64,000 bases of DNA from contig CAYSFD010000005.1 in NCBI GenBank assembly GCA_964430565.1, forward strand, positions 1 to 64,000, written 5' to 3'. Within the stretch, counting starts at the first letter, position 1; each line of letters opens with the position of its first letter. Of the stretch, positions 14,645 to 23,980 are shown piece after piece. Source of the stretch: VBDM01 sp964430565. Its GTDB lineage: Bacteria > Pseudomonadota > Gammaproteobacteria > Burkholderiales > SG8-39. The notes under the pieces were generated by a model. That model saw nothing but the letters and a program-made list of their open reading frames with translations, did not search any database and was not told the origin of the DNA. Position numbers and translations under genes: made by a program.

Positions 14645-16756
14645 ATGGACATCGATACGCCGAAAATCAACGGCGGGCTAGGGTTTCTGTCGATGCTCGT
14701 CCTGGCCGCCTGCGGCGGTGGCGGCGGAGGCGACAGTGGTGGCGGGGGCGGGGGTGCAACCAACATCCCGCGCTACGCGTTTGTCGCCAACCAGTCAGAT
14801 AACTCCGTTTCCAGCTACGTCGTTGACGCGGGCACCGGGCGCCTCAAGTACATCGGCAAGGCCGCGGCGGGGTCGCAGCCCCGGTCCGTCACCGTCGATC
14901 CGAGCGGGAAATACGCCTACCTGGCGAACGACGGCGGCAACGTCTCGCAGTACACGATCGGCGCGAGCGGGGACCTCGCGCCGATGGGTACGCCCACGGT
15001 CGCGGCAGGGACGAATCCCTTCTCCGTCACCGTCGATCCGAGCGGGAAGTACGCCTACGTGGCGAACGACGGCGGCACCGTCTCGCAGTACACGATCGGC
15101 GCGAGCGGGGGCCTCACGGCTATGGCTCCGGCCACGGTCGTGGCGGGGACGAATACCCGGTCCGTCACCGTCGATCCGAGCGGGAAGTACGCCTACGTCG
15201 CGAACACCGGCGGCAACAACGTCTCGCAGTACACGATCGGCGCGAGCGGGGGCCTCGTGGCTATGGTTACGGCCACGGTCGCGGCGGGGACGAATCCCCA
15301 GTCCGTCAGCGTCGATCCGAGCGGGAAGTACGCCTACGTGGCGAACGACGGCGGCAACGTCTCGCAGTACACGATCGGCGCGAGCGGGGGCCTCACGGCT
15401 ATGGTTCCGGCCACGGTCGCGGCGGGGTCGGGTCCCTTCTCCGTCACCGTCGATCCGAGCGGGAAGTACGCCTACGTGGCGAACTTCGGCGGCGGTACCG
15501 TCTCGCAATACACGATCGGCGCGAGCGGGGGCCTCGCGCCGATGACCCCCGACACGGTCGCGGCGGGGACGGGTCCCGCCTACTCCGTCACCGTCGATCC
15601 GAGCGGGAAGTACGCCTACGTGGCGAACTACGGCAACGACAGCGTCTCGCAATACACGATCGGCGCGAGCGGGGGCCTCACGCCGATCGCACCGGCCACC
15701 GCCAGTGCGCAGGCTGGCCCGGTCTCGCTGGCGATGACCCGCGGCAGCGCGCCCGTGCAAGCCGTGCCGAAGTACGCTTACGTGGCCAACTTCGACGGCG
15801 CCAACGTCTCGCAGTACACGATCGGCGCGAGCGGGGGCCTCGCGGCAATGGCTCCGGCCACGGTCGCGGCGGGGACGCTTCCCCACTCCGTCAGCGTCGA
15901 TCCGAGCGGGAAGTACGCCTACGTCGCGAACACGAACGGCGGCAACGTCTCGCAGTACACGATCGACGCGAGCGGGGGCCTCGCGGCTATGACCCCGGCC
16001 ACGGTCGCGGCGGGGACGAATCCCCTCTCCATCACGGTCGATCCGGGCGGGAAGTACGCCTACGTGGCGAACTACGGCGGCGGCACCGTCTCGCAGTACA
16101 CCATCGGAGCGAGCGGGGGCCTTGCGCCGATGGGTACGCCCACGGTCGCGGCGGGGACGCAGCCCCAGTCCGTCAGCGTCGACCCGAGCGGGAAGTACGC
16201 CTACGTGGCGAACTACGGCGGCGGCACCGTCTCTCAGTACACCATCGGAGCGAGCGGGGACCTCGCGCCGATGGGTACGCCCACGGTCGCGGCGGGGACG
16301 AATCCCGCCTCCGTCAGCGTCGATCCGAGCGGGAAGTACGCCTACGTGGCGAACGACGGCGGCACCGTCTCGCAGTACACGATCGACGCGAGCGGGGGTC
16401 TCGCGCCTATGGTTCCGGCCATGGTCGCGGCGGGGACGAACCCCGCCTCCGTCAGCGTCGATCCGAGCGGGAAGTACGCCTACGTGGCGAACGCGGGCGG
16501 CGCCAGCGTCTCGCAGTACAGCATCGGCGCGAGCGGGGGCCTCACGCCGATGGGTACGCCCACGGTCGCAGCGGGGTCGCTGCCCCAGTCGGTCAGCGTC
16601 GATCCGAGCGGGAAATACGCCTACGTGGCGAGCTACGGCAGCAACGTCTCGCAATACATGATCGGCGCGAGCGGGGGCCTCACGCCGATGGTTCCGGCCA
16701 CGGTCGCGGCGGGGACGGGCCCCATCTCCGTCACCACCACCGGCACCTGGCAATAG
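14645..16756 (+). CDS. Lactonase-like/YVTN beta-propeller lipoprotein with 14 repeats
   Basis: The 703-residue product starts at ATG 14645 after GGAGGAAC. The N-terminus has a hydrophobic stretch ending in LVLAAC, a lipobox, then a Gly-only spacer, so it should be a lipoprotein of the outer membrane or surface. The rest is 14 repeats of about 47 residues built on VDPSGKYAYVAN, VSQYTIGASGGL and TVAAGT. Repeat 1 (RYAFVANQSDNSVSSY) is divergent. After repeat 7 a linker (PVSLAMTRGSAPVQAV) precedes repeat 8 (KYAYVANFDGANVSQY), so the array splits 7+7, the blade number of a closed propeller. No catalytic lactonase residues are identified; a binding or scaffold role is as likely. It stands alone between clusters. 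Confidence 0.8.
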   Translation: MDIDTPKINGGLGFLSMLVLAACGGGGGGDSGGGGGGATNIPRYAFVANQSDNSVSSYVVDAGTGRLKYIGKAAAGSQPRSVTVDPSGKYAYLANDGGNVSQYTIGASGDLAPMGTPTVAAGTNPFSVTVDPSGKYAYVANDGGTVSQYTIGASGGLTAMAPATVVAGTNTRSVTVDPSGKYAYVANTGGNNVSQYTIGASGGLVAMVTATVAAGTNPQSVSVDPSGKYAYVANDGGNVSQYTIGASGGLTAMVPATVAAGSGPFSVTVDPSGKYAYVANFGGGTVSQYTIGASGGLAPMTPDTVAAGTGPAYSVTVDPSGKYAYVANYGNDSVSQYTIGASGGLTPIAPATASAQAGPVSLAMTRGSAPVQAVPKYAYVANFDGANVSQYTIGASGGLAAMAPATVAAGTLPHSVSVDPSGKYAYVANTNGGNVSQYTIDASGGLAAMTPATVAAGTNPLSITVDPGGKYAYVANYGGGTVSQYTIGASGGLAPMGTPTVAAGTQPQSVSVDPSGKYAYVANYGGGTVSQYTIGASGDLAPMGTPTVAAGTNPASVSVDPSGKYAYVANDGGTVSQYTIDASGGLAPMVPAMVAAGTNPASVSVDPSGKYAYVANAGGASVSQYSIGASGGLTPMGTPTVAAGSLPQSVSVDPSGKYAYVASYGSNVSQYMIGASGGLTPMVPATVAAGTGPISVTTTGTWQ
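14770..16740 (+). repeat. Intragenic tandem repeats of about 141-150 bp
   Basis: Long blocks such as GTCGATCCGAGCGGGAAGTA and CTCGCAGTACACGATCGGCG recur nearly unchanged in most units, including at synonymous positions. Such nucleotide identity, beyond what protein constraint needs, points to recent unequal recombination or gene conversion. The first unit, and the junction between units 7 and 8 (about 15690-15780), are more diverged. Confidence 0.85.
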
Positions 16757-16819
16757 GCTCGCGGACCGCTGGGTTATCATGTGCGGCTCGCCGCGCGTCT
16801 TCCTCCAGGAGCCCTTTTC

Positions 16820-17482
16820 GTGAGCCTTAGCATCGATATCGTTTCCGACGTTGTCTGCCCGTGGTGCTTCATCGGCAAGCGGCGACTCGAGTCCGCGCTC
16901 AGGCTGTATCGCGAGCGCAATCCCGAGGCCCCCGCGCCGCAGGTCGCCTACCATCCCTTCGAGCTGAATCCCGACCTTCCGCGCGAAGGCATCCCTCGCG
17001 CCGACTACATCGCGAAGAAGTTCGGCGCGCGCGGCTACAGCTCCCATGATCGGCTGGTGAGCATCGGCGCGCAGTTGAGCATTCCGTTCGCGTTCGACCG
17101 GATCGAACGACAGCCCAACACGCTCGCCGCTCACGCGCTGATCGAATGCGCGCTTCGCCACGGCGTTCAAGGCGCGGTGAAGGAGGCGCTGATGAAGGCT
17201 TTTTTCGTCGATGGCCTGGATCTCACCGATACGCAGACGCTGGTCCGCATCGCGGTCGGGGCGGGCCTCGAACGCAAGGAAGCCGAGGCCTGTATCGCCG
17301 ACGAGGCGCTGCGCCGCACAGTCGCCGACGAGGAGGAAAAAGCGCGGCGGATGGGCGTGCAGGGCGTGCCATTTTTTGTCTTCAACAAACGCATCGCAGT
17401 CTCAGGTGCGCAGGAACCCGAGACCCTGCTCGAAGCCATGCTCGAGGCGGAGAAAGAGCCGGCGTCTTCCGCTGCGGGGTGA
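16820..17482 (+). CDS. DsbA/FrnE-like thiol oxidoreductase
   Basis: The 220-residue protein starts at GTG 16820 with CAGGAG upstream. C13 and C16 form a CPWC thioredoxin-fold active site (DVVCPWCFIGKRRL); FELNPDLPREG, and GVQGVPFFVFN with the cis-Pro near residue 187, are FrnE/2-hydroxychromene-2-carboxylate isomerase-family marks. No signal peptide is seen, so it acts in the cytoplasm, unlike periplasmic DsbA. The reaction is uncertain (polyketide-type isomerase versus disulfide chemistry), but the redox CxxC favours a thiol role. The next gene starts 10 bases after the stop, suggesting an operon. Confidence 0.88.
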   Translation: MSLSIDIVSDVVCPWCFIGKRRLESALRLYRERNPEAPAPQVAYHPFELNPDLPREGIPRADYIAKKFGARGYSSHDRLVSIGAQLSIPFAFDRIERQPNTLAAHALIECALRHGVQGAVKEALMKAFFVDGLDLTDTQTLVRIAVGAGLERKEAEACIADEALRRTVADEEEKARRMGVQGVPFFVFNKRIAVSGAQEPETLLEAMLEAEKEPASSAAG

Positions 17483-17492
17483 AGCGCCGCTG

Positions 17493-20432
17493 ATGGACCG
17501 CCCTCCGGCTCAGGCCTTCACGGTCTCGTTCCATCCGCGCGCCGGAGATAGCACGCTCGCGGCCCGCTTGAGGCGCGAGATCGAAGGCGAGGTCCTGTTC
17601 GACGCAGCCAGCCGCGGCCGCTATTCGACCGACGCCTCGATCTACCAGATTGATCCCGTCGGCGTGGTCGTGCCGAAGACCGCGCGCGACGCGCAGATTG
17701 CCCTGGAGATCGCAATCGAAGAAGGCATTCCGGTTCTGCCGCGCGGCGCGGGCAGCTCGCAGTGCGGCCAGACGGTCGGCGCCGCCCTCGTCATCGACCA
17801 CTCGAAGCATCTCAACCGGATTATCTCGTTCGACAAGGAAGCCGCGACGGCAGTCGTCGAGCCGGGCCTCGTGCTCGATTCGCTCAACGCGACTCTGCGC
17901 CCGCACGGCCTGTGGTTTCCGGTGGACGTTTCCACGAGCGCGCAGGCCACACTCGGCGGCATGGCCGGCAACAATTCCTGCGGATCCCGCTCGATCCGCT
18001 ACGGCAACATGGTGCACAACGTGACCGGTATCGACGCGCTGCTCGCCGACGGGTCGGAGTTTCATTTCGGCGCGGTGCCCGAGGATCTGTCGCGATTCTC
18101 CGGGCCCGCCGGCTACGTCGAGCTGGCGAAGAGGGTGCGCGCCATCGCCGAGCGTGAGGCCGGCGAAATCGAGGCGCGCTGGCCGAAAGTCCTGCGCCGC
18201 GTGCAGGGCTACAACCTCGACATGGTAAGGCCGCGCGGCGCGTGGAACTTCGCGCAACTGCTGGTTGGCTCTGAGGGCACGCTCGCGTATTCGCAACGAA
18301 TTTGCCTCAAGCTCTCTGCGCTGCCCAAGGCGAGGACGCTCGGCGTGTGCCACTTCGCGGCGTTCCGTTCCGCGATGGAAGCCCCGCAGCGCATCGTCAA
18401 ACTCTCGCCGACCGCCGTGGAGCTGGTGGACCGCACCATGATCGCTCTCGCGCGCGGCAACGCCGCGTTTCGCTCCACCGTGGAGCGATTCATAAAAGGC
18501 GATCCCGACGCCATTCTTCTGGTGGAGTTCGCCGGCGAGGATCGCGACGAGCAGCTTAGAAAACTCAAGGAACTCACCGAGCTGATGGCCGATCTCGGTC
18601 ATCCGGGCAGTGTGGTCGAGATTACCGACACCGCGCTGCAGCGCGACGTGTGGGAGGTGAGAAAGGCCGGCCTCAACATCATGATGTCGATGAAAGGCGA
18701 CGGCAAGCCCGTGTCCTTCATCGAGGACTGCGCGGTGCCGCTGGAGAATCTCGCCGAGTACACCGACCTCCTGACGCAGGTTTTTAATAAGCACGGCACC
18801 GAGGGCACCTGGTACGCGCACGCCTCGGTCGGTACGCTGCACGTGCGGCCGATCCTCAACATGAAGACCGACGGTGCGAAAAAAATGCGCGCGATTGCCG
18901 AGGAAGCCTGTGCGCTGGTGAAGCGTTACAAGGGCGCGGCCTACTCGGGCGAGCACGGCGACGGCCTGGTGCGCTCGGAATGGATAGCGCCGATCATCGG
19001 GGCGCGGCTCGCCGGCGCGCTCGCCGAGATCAAGGACCTTTTCGATCCGAAGGGCCTGATGAACCCGGGCAAGATCGTGCGGCCGTCGAAACAGGACGAC
19101 CGCAGCCTTTTCCGTTTCAAGCCGGGATACGCAATCCCGAAGATCGACACCGTTCTCGACTGGGGGGAGTGGAGCGTTGCCGGCGCGGCGACCCAGGGTT
19201 TCGGCGCAGCGGTGGAGATGTGCAACAACAACGGGCACTGCCGCAAGTTCGACGCCGGCACGATGTGCCCGTCGTTCCGCGCGACCGGAGACGAGCGTCA
19301 CCTGACGCGTGGGCGCGCGAACACGCTGCGCCTCGCGCTCTCAGGCCAGCTCGGACCGGAGGCATTCACCTCGGATGAGATGCACGCGACGCTAGCCCTG
19401 TGCGTCTCCTGCAAGGGCTGCAAGCGCGAGTGTCCGACCGGCGTGGATATGGCGAAGATGAAGATCGAATTCCTTCATCACTACCATCGGCGCCACGGCT
19501 ATACGCTGAAGGACAAGCTGATCGCCTACCTGCCGCGCTACGCTCAACGCGCGTCGCGCTTCGCGTCGGCGGCCAATGTGCTGCAGACCGCGAGCAAACG
19601 CTGGCTCGGGTTTGCGGCGCAACGCTCGCTGCCCAAGTGGCGGCGCGACGCTTTCCTGGACTCCCTGCGCAGCTGGAGCAGCGCGGGGAAGGCCGGCGAA
19701 GTGGTTCTGTTTGTCGACACCTTCAACAACTACTTCGAGCCGGAGAACGCGCGCGCGGCGCTCGCTGTGCTCGACCGGGCCGGTTACGGCGTCCATATCG
19801 CCCGTGCCGCCGCGGGCGAGAGACCGCTGTGCTGCGGCCGGACTTTTCTCGCTGTAGGTATGGTGGACGAAGCGAAAGTCGAAGCGCGGCGAATGATTGC
19901 AGCGCTGAAGCCCTACGTCGAGCGCGGTGTTCCCGTCGTCGGATTGGAGCCTTCATGCCTCTTTACGCTGCGCGACGAGTTCAAGGCGATGTTACCGGGC
20001 AAGGAAACCGACGCGCTCTCCGGGCAAGCGTTGCTCTTCGAGGAATTCCTGGCGCGGGAGGAGGAAGCCGGCCGCCTCGCGCTCGAGTTGAAGCCGCTTG
20101 CCGAGAAGCGCGCGCTCCTGCACGGGCACTGCCACCAGAAGGCGTTCGGTGCGATGCCCGCCGTGCGGCAGGTGCTGGCGCTCGTGCCCGAACTGAAAGT
20201 CGAGCAGATCGAATCCTCCTGCTGCGGAATGGCGGGGAGCTTTGGCTACGAAGCGTCGCACTATGAGGTCTCGATGAAAATGGCCGAACTGGGGCTGCTG
20301 CCCAAGGTGCGCGCCGTAGGCGCGGACGCGCTGATCGTCGCCGACGGCACCAGTTGCCGCCACCAGATCGAGGATGGTGCGGCCCGGCGAGTGGTCCACG
20401 TCGCGCGGGTGCTGGCGCGCGCCCTTGCGTAG
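17493..20432 (+). CDS. FAD-linked oxidase / Fe-S fusion dehydrogenase, YdiJ-like
   Basis: The 979-residue fusion starts at ATG 17493. The first half is a PCMH-type FAD-binding domain (PRGAGSSQCGQTVGAALVID near residues 80-100, then GGMAGNNSCGSRSIRYG) with the FAD-oxidase C-terminal domain ending near LMNPGKIV. The second half is GlpC-like: Cys clusters CNNNGHC and CVSCKGCKRECP would ligate Fe-S, and two CCG-type segments follow (ERPLCCGRTF, ESSCCGMAGSFG). YdiJ-type enzymes are membrane-associated D-2-hydroxyacid dehydrogenases passing electrons to quinone; D-lactate or D-2-hydroxyglutarate is likely. It follows the FrnE-like gene closely and precedes a TSUP permease by 15 bases. Confidence 0.9.
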   Translation: MDRPPAQAFTVSFHPRAGDSTLAARLRREIEGEVLFDAASRGRYSTDASIYQIDPVGVVVPKTARDAQIALEIAIEEGIPVLPRGAGSSQCGQTVGAALVIDHSKHLNRIISFDKEAATAVVEPGLVLDSLNATLRPHGLWFPVDVSTSAQATLGGMAGNNSCGSRSIRYGNMVHNVTGIDALLADGSEFHFGAVPEDLSRFSGPAGYVELAKRVRAIAEREAGEIEARWPKVLRRVQGYNLDMVRPRGAWNFAQLLVGSEGTLAYSQRICLKLSALPKARTLGVCHFAAFRSAMEAPQRIVKLSPTAVELVDRTMIALARGNAAFRSTVERFIKGDPDAILLVEFAGEDRDEQLRKLKELTELMADLGHPGSVVEITDTALQRDVWEVRKAGLNIMMSMKGDGKPVSFIEDCAVPLENLAEYTDLLTQVFNKHGTEGTWYAHASVGTLHVRPILNMKTDGAKKMRAIAEEACALVKRYKGAAYSGEHGDGLVRSEWIAPIIGARLAGALAEIKDLFDPKGLMNPGKIVRPSKQDDRSLFRFKPGYAIPKIDTVLDWGEWSVAGAATQGFGAAVEMCNNNGHCRKFDAGTMCPSFRATGDERHLTRGRANTLRLALSGQLGPEAFTSDEMHATLALCVSCKGCKRECPTGVDMAKMKIEFLHHYHRRHGYTLKDKLIAYLPRYAQRASRFASAANVLQTASKRWLGFAAQRSLPKWRRDAFLDSLRSWSSAGKAGEVVLFVDTFNNYFEPENARAALAVLDRAGYGVHIARAAAGERPLCCGRTFLAVGMVDEAKVEARRMIAALKPYVERGVPVVGLEPSCLFTLRDEFKAMLPGKETDALSGQALLFEEFLAREEEAGRLALELKPLAEKRALLHGHCHQKAFGAMPAVRQVLALVPELKVEQIESSCCGMAGSFGYEASHYEVSMKMAELGLLPKVRAVGADALIVADGTSCRHQIEDGAARRVVHVARVLARALA

Positions 20433-20447
20433 CTCAGCGGGGGCAGC

Positions 20448-21191
20448 ATGAGCTTTGAAGGCGCCGCCGCGGCGCTCGTCCTTGCGCCGATCGCTTTCGC
20501 GGGCGGGTTTATCCAGGGCCTCACCGGTTTCGGATCCGCGCTCGTCACCATTCCGCTCGCCACGTTTTTCGTTCCGCTGCCCTTCGCGCTCGGCGTGTTC
20601 GCGATCGTGGACTTCGTGAACGGCATGCGGCTCGGATTGGAGAACCCGCGCAACGCAGTCCTCGGGGATATCGCGCGCATGGTTCCGCTCATGATTGCCG
20701 GGATCGTCATGGGCACGACGCTGCTGGTGAACTTGCCGCAAAAAGCATCGCTGGTCGCGCTCGGAATCTTTGTCCTGGGCTACGCGCTGTACAGCCTCGC
20801 CCGGCGTGGGGCTGCCGCAACGGTCAGCCGGCATTGGGCTTACGTCGCCGGCTTCTGCGGGGGTCTCTCGGGAACACTGTTCGGCGCGGGCGGTCCGCCG
20901 TACGCGATCTACCTTTCTCACCGGCCGCTCACGAAGGAGCAGTTCCGCGCGACCATGACCCTCTCCACGATCTTCAGCATTGGGCTGCGGCTGGTCGCGT
21001 TCGCGGTTACAGGACTGCTCACGCAGGACGGAGTCTGGATCACCGCCGCAGCGGCGATTCCCGCGGGACTTCTGGCGGTCTACATCGCGTCGAAAGTTTT
21101 TCGCGCGATTTCGCGCGAGATGGTGATGCGGGCGGTGGCTATCCTGCTGCTCGCGAGCGGCGCCTCGTTACTCGCGCGCGGTCTGGGCTGA
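20448..21191 (+). CDS. TSUP-family (TauE/SafE) permease
   Basis: The 247-residue membrane protein has about eight hydrophobic segments and the paired TSUP signature: GGFIQGLTGFGSALVTIPL near residue 20 and GFCGGLSGTLFGAGGPPYAIYLS near residue 137. TSUP carriers move sulfite, sulfoacetate, taurine-derived or other organic anions, usually outward; specificity is not predictable. It starts 15 bases after the YdiJ-like dehydrogenase gene on the same strand, so it may export or import a related hydroxyacid, an inference from position only. Confidence 0.88.
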   Translation: MSFEGAAAALVLAPIAFAGGFIQGLTGFGSALVTIPLATFFVPLPFALGVFAIVDFVNGMRLGLENPRNAVLGDIARMVPLMIAGIVMGTTLLVNLPQKASLVALGIFVLGYALYSLARRGAAATVSRHWAYVAGFCGGLSGTLFGAGGPPYAIYLSHRPLTKEQFRATMTLSTIFSIGLRLVAFAVTGLLTQDGVWITAAAAIPAGLLAVYIASKVFRAISREMVMRAVAILLLASGASLLARGLG

Positions 21192-21199
21192 CGGGCTTC

Positions 21200-21418
21200 T
21201 CACGCGCGGATGTCGGGATCGAGCTGCCGCTCGATCCAGGAGATCTGGTCCTTGAGGAGGAGCTTGCGCCGCTTCATGCGCGTGAGGGCCAGCTGATCGT
21301 GGGTGGGGGTGTCGGCGATCCGGTGTATCGCGGCATCGAGGTCCCGGTGCTCGAGCTGCAGCTCGTGCAACCGCTGGTTCATTTGCGCCTGCATGGGTTC
21401 ATCCCCCGCTTTGGCCAT
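21200..21418 (-). CDS. YdcH-like DUF465 protein
   Basis: This 72-residue helical protein includes HRDLDAAIHRIADTP, then LTRMKRRKLLLKDQISWIERQL, the standard end of DUF465/YdcH proteins (RLKKxKLxLKDxI). ATG 21394 (MQAQMNQRL) could also be the start. It is a small cytosolic helical hairpin of unknown role. It lies 13 bases downstream of lgt on the same strand and could share its transcript, and it ends eight bases from the converging TSUP gene. Confidence 0.85.
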   Translation of the reverse strand: MAKAGDEPMQAQMNQRLHELQLEHRDLDAAIHRIADTPTHDQLALTRMKRRKLLLKDQISWIERQLDPDIRA

Positions 21419-21431
21419 GGCACGCTATATT

Positions 21432-22220
21432 TTAGACCTTCTGCGGCCGACGCCAAGCCCAGGCGAGCATCGCGGCGCCAATCAGGATCATGGGCGCCGA
21501 TAGCCACTGCCCCATGGACAGGTTCAGCGCGAGAAGCCCAAGAAAATCATCGGGCTCGCGAAAATATTCGACGGTAAAACGGAACACCCCGTAGCCGAGC
21601 AGAAACGCGCCCGACACCGCACCCACCGGCCGCGGCTTGGCCGAAAAGATCCACAGGATCACGAACAGGAGCACCCCTTCGAGGGCGAAATGGTAGAGCT
21701 GCGAGGGATGGCGGGCTAGCGGCCCGGCGCCGCGGAACAGCATGCCCCAGGGCATATCGGTAACCCGGCCGTAGAGCTCGCCGTTGATGAAGTTGCCGAG
21801 CCGCCCCGAAGCAAAAGCAAGTGGGGCCAAAGGCGCAAAGAAATCCGTGAGATTGATCCAGCGCAGACCGTGCTTTCGCGCCACCCACCAGAGCGCAAGC
21901 AGCACGCCGAGGAATCCTCCGTGGAAGGACATGCCGCCGTGCCAGACGAAGAGAATCTCCAGCGGATTTGCGAAATAGAAGGCAGGCTTGTAGAAGAGCA
22001 CGTAGCCGAGCCTTCCCCCTAGCACCACGCCGAGCACGCAGAAAAACAGCAGGTCGTCCAGCAAGGCAATCGTGATGCGCTCCGGTTTTGCGCGGGCGAT
22101 GCGCAGCCGGCCCAGCCCGTAGGACACCCCGAAAGCGACCAGATACATCAGTCCGTACCAGCGGATCGCGATTGGGCCGAGCGCGATCGCGACCGGATCG
22201 AAGTTTGGATGGACGAGCAT
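21432..22220 (-). CDS. lgt: Prolipoprotein diacylglyceryl transferase
   Basis: The 262-residue inner-membrane protein has about seven transmembrane segments. WHGGMSFHGGFLG near residue 98 contains the essential His, and SGRLGNFINGELYGRVTD near residue 137 contains the Lgt signature with its conserved Arg, Asn and Glu. It transfers a diacylglyceryl group from phosphatidylglycerol to the lipobox cysteine, the first step of lipoprotein maturation, which several proteins in this window need (the propeller protein, PilP, LptM). It diverges from ilvD across 83 bases. Confidence 0.95.
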   Translation of the reverse strand: MLVHPNFDPVAIALGPIAIRWYGLMYLVAFGVSYGLGRLRIARAKPERITIALLDDLLFFCVLGVVLGGRLGYVLFYKPAFYFANPLEILFVWHGGMSFHGGFLGVLLALWWVARKHGLRWINLTDFFAPLAPLAFASGRLGNFINGELYGRVTDMPWGMLFRGAGPLARHPSQLYHFALEGVLLFVILWIFSAKPRPVGAVSGAFLLGYGVFRFTVEYFREPDDFLGLLALNLSMGQWLSAPMILIGAAMLAWAWRRPQKV

Positions 22221-22303
22221 GGAAAGAGTGCGCGAGGTTGTTTCAAGTAAAATCGTGTCAGAGCGTAACCGAAAGTTGGTTTTCCCGCATACGGAGCAGG
22301 CAC

Positions 22304-23980
22304 ATGGCAGACAACTGGAGAAGCAGGACCATCACCCGGGGCGATGCGCGCTCGCCCAACCGCGCGATGCTGCGTGCCGTGGGTTTCGGCGACGGCGACT
22401 TCGACAAGGCGATCGTCGGCGTCGCGAACGGCCACTCGACCATGAATCCCTGCAACGCGGGCATCCAGCCGCTGGTGGATTCAGCGATGGCGGCGCTCAA
22501 GGCGGCAGGCGCGATGCCGCAGGTATTCGGCACGCCGACCGTCACCGACGGCATCGGCATGGGGACCGAGGCGATGAAGTATTCGCTCGTGTCGCGCGAG
22601 GTGATCGCAGACGCGATCGAGACATCGGTCAACGGGCAGGCGATGGATGGCGTGCTCGTCGCCGGCGGCTGTGACAAGAACATGCCGGGCGGCATGATGG
22701 CGATAGCGCGCATGAACGTGCCCGCCATCTATGTCTACGCGGGAACCATCAAGCCGGGCAAGTGGAAAGGGCAGGATCTGACCATCGTCAGCGCGTTCGA
22801 GGCGGTGGGCGCCCGCTCGGCCGGAAAGATGAGCGAGGAAGACTTCATCGGCATCGAGAAGAACGCCTGCCCGTCGGTGGGCGCCTGCGGCGGCATGTTC
22901 ACGGCGAACACCATGTCGTCATCCTTCGAGGCGCTGGGCATGAGCCTGCTCGGCTCCTCGCAGATGGCCTCGCCCGACCGGGAAAAGTCCGATTCCGCGG
23001 CGGAATCGGCCCGCGTGCTCGTGAATGCGATCAAGAAGAACATCAAGCCGCGCGACATCATCACCAGAAAATCGATCGAGAACGCAGTCGCTCTCGTGAT
23101 GGCGACCGGCGGTTCGACCAACGCCGTGCTCCACTATCTGGCGATCGCTTCCGCTGCCGGAGTGAAGTGGACGATCGACGACTTCGAGCGCGTTCGGAGA
23201 AAAGTGCCGGTGCTGTGCAACCTGAAACCCTCGGGCCGCTACGTGGCGGTGGATTTCCACGCGGCGGGTGGCGTGCCGCAGGTGCTGAAGATCCTGCTCG
23301 CGCACGGCGCGCTTCACGGCGAATGCATGACCATCACCGGGCGCACCATGGCCGAGGAACTGGCGAACGTGCCCGAAGAGCCGCGAGCCGACCAGGACGT
23401 GATCCGTCCGTGGGAGAAACCCATGTACGCGCAAGGCCATCTCGCGATCCTGAAGGGCAACCTCGCCCCCGAAGGCTGTGTCGCCAAGATTACGGGGCTC
23501 AAGCAGACCTCGATCACGGGGCCGGCGCGCGTGTTCGAATCCGAGCCCGCAACAATGAAAGCCATCCTCGCGAGGAAAATCAAGCCGGGGGACGTGATTG
23601 TGATCCGCTACGAGGGGCCGAAAGGCGGACCGGGCATGCAGGAGATGCTTGCGCCGACCTCGGCGTTGATCGGGCAAGGACTCGGCGACTCGGTCGGCCT
23701 GATCACCGACGGCCGCTTCTCCGGGGCCACCTGGGGCATGGTGGTGGGGCATGTAGCACCGGAGGCCTACGTCGGCGGCACGATCGCGCTCGTGAAAGAA
23801 GGCGATTCGATCACCATAGACGCGAAAAAGCGCCTCATCCAGTTGAACGTCTCGGCAAAGGAGCTTGCCGCGCGAAAGAAAAGGTGGAAGCAGCCCAAAC
23901 CGCGCTACACGCGCGGTCTCATGGCGAAGTACATGAAGCTCGTTTCGACCGCAAGCAAAGGCGCGATCACCGACGGCTAA
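22304..23980 (+). CDS. ilvD: Dihydroxy-acid dehydratase
   Basis: The 558-residue enzyme starts at ATG 22304 (MADNWRSRTITRG); the 72-codon upstream extension overlaps lgt and is discarded. Fe-S ligands appear in NPCNAGIQPL (about residue 48), GGCDKNMPGG (about 125) and CPSVGACGGMFTANTM (about 190-205). These three spaced cysteines define IlvD. It dehydrates 2,3-dihydroxy-isovalerate and -methylvalerate in valine, isoleucine and leucine synthesis. The C-terminus shows GRFSGATWGMVVGHVAPEA, with the catalytic serine loop. It converges tail-to-tail with the FecR-domain gene with no spacer. Confidence 0.96.
   Translation: MADNWRSRTITRGDARSPNRAMLRAVGFGDGDFDKAIVGVANGHSTMNPCNAGIQPLVDSAMAALKAAGAMPQVFGTPTVTDGIGMGTEAMKYSLVSREVIADAIETSVNGQAMDGVLVAGGCDKNMPGGMMAIARMNVPAIYVYAGTIKPGKWKGQDLTIVSAFEAVGARSAGKMSEEDFIGIEKNACPSVGACGGMFTANTMSSSFEALGMSLLGSSQMASPDREKSDSAAESARVLVNAIKKNIKPRDIITRKSIENAVALVMATGGSTNAVLHYLAIASAAGVKWTIDDFERVRRKVPVLCNLKPSGRYVAVDFHAAGGVPQVLKILLAHGALHGECMTITGRTMAEELANVPEEPRADQDVIRPWEKPMYAQGHLAILKGNLAPEGCVAKITGLKQTSITGPARVFESEPATMKAILARKIKPGDVIVIRYEGPKGGPGMQEMLAPTSALIGQGLGDSVGLITDGRFSGATWGMVVGHVAPEAYVGGTIALVKEGDSITIDAKKRLIQLNVSAKELAARKKRWKQPKPRYTRGLMAKYMKLVSTASKGAITDG

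Noticed and set aside
14770..16740. Regular repeats as a possible CRISPR array
   Set aside because: Unit length of about 141-150 bp, a continuous reading frame and protein-level periodicity show coding repeats; no cas genes are present.
14795..17170. 791-residue open frame on the minus strand across the propeller gene
   Set aside because: It is the Arg/His-rich mirror of the coding repeats, kept open by their GC-rich periodicity. It has no ribosome site or known motif, and the plus-strand protein is convincing.
17382..19301. 639-residue minus-strand frame opposite the YdiJ-like gene
   Set aside because: It is antisense to well-conserved FAD-domain motifs; its composition is typical of a shadow frame in high-GC DNA.
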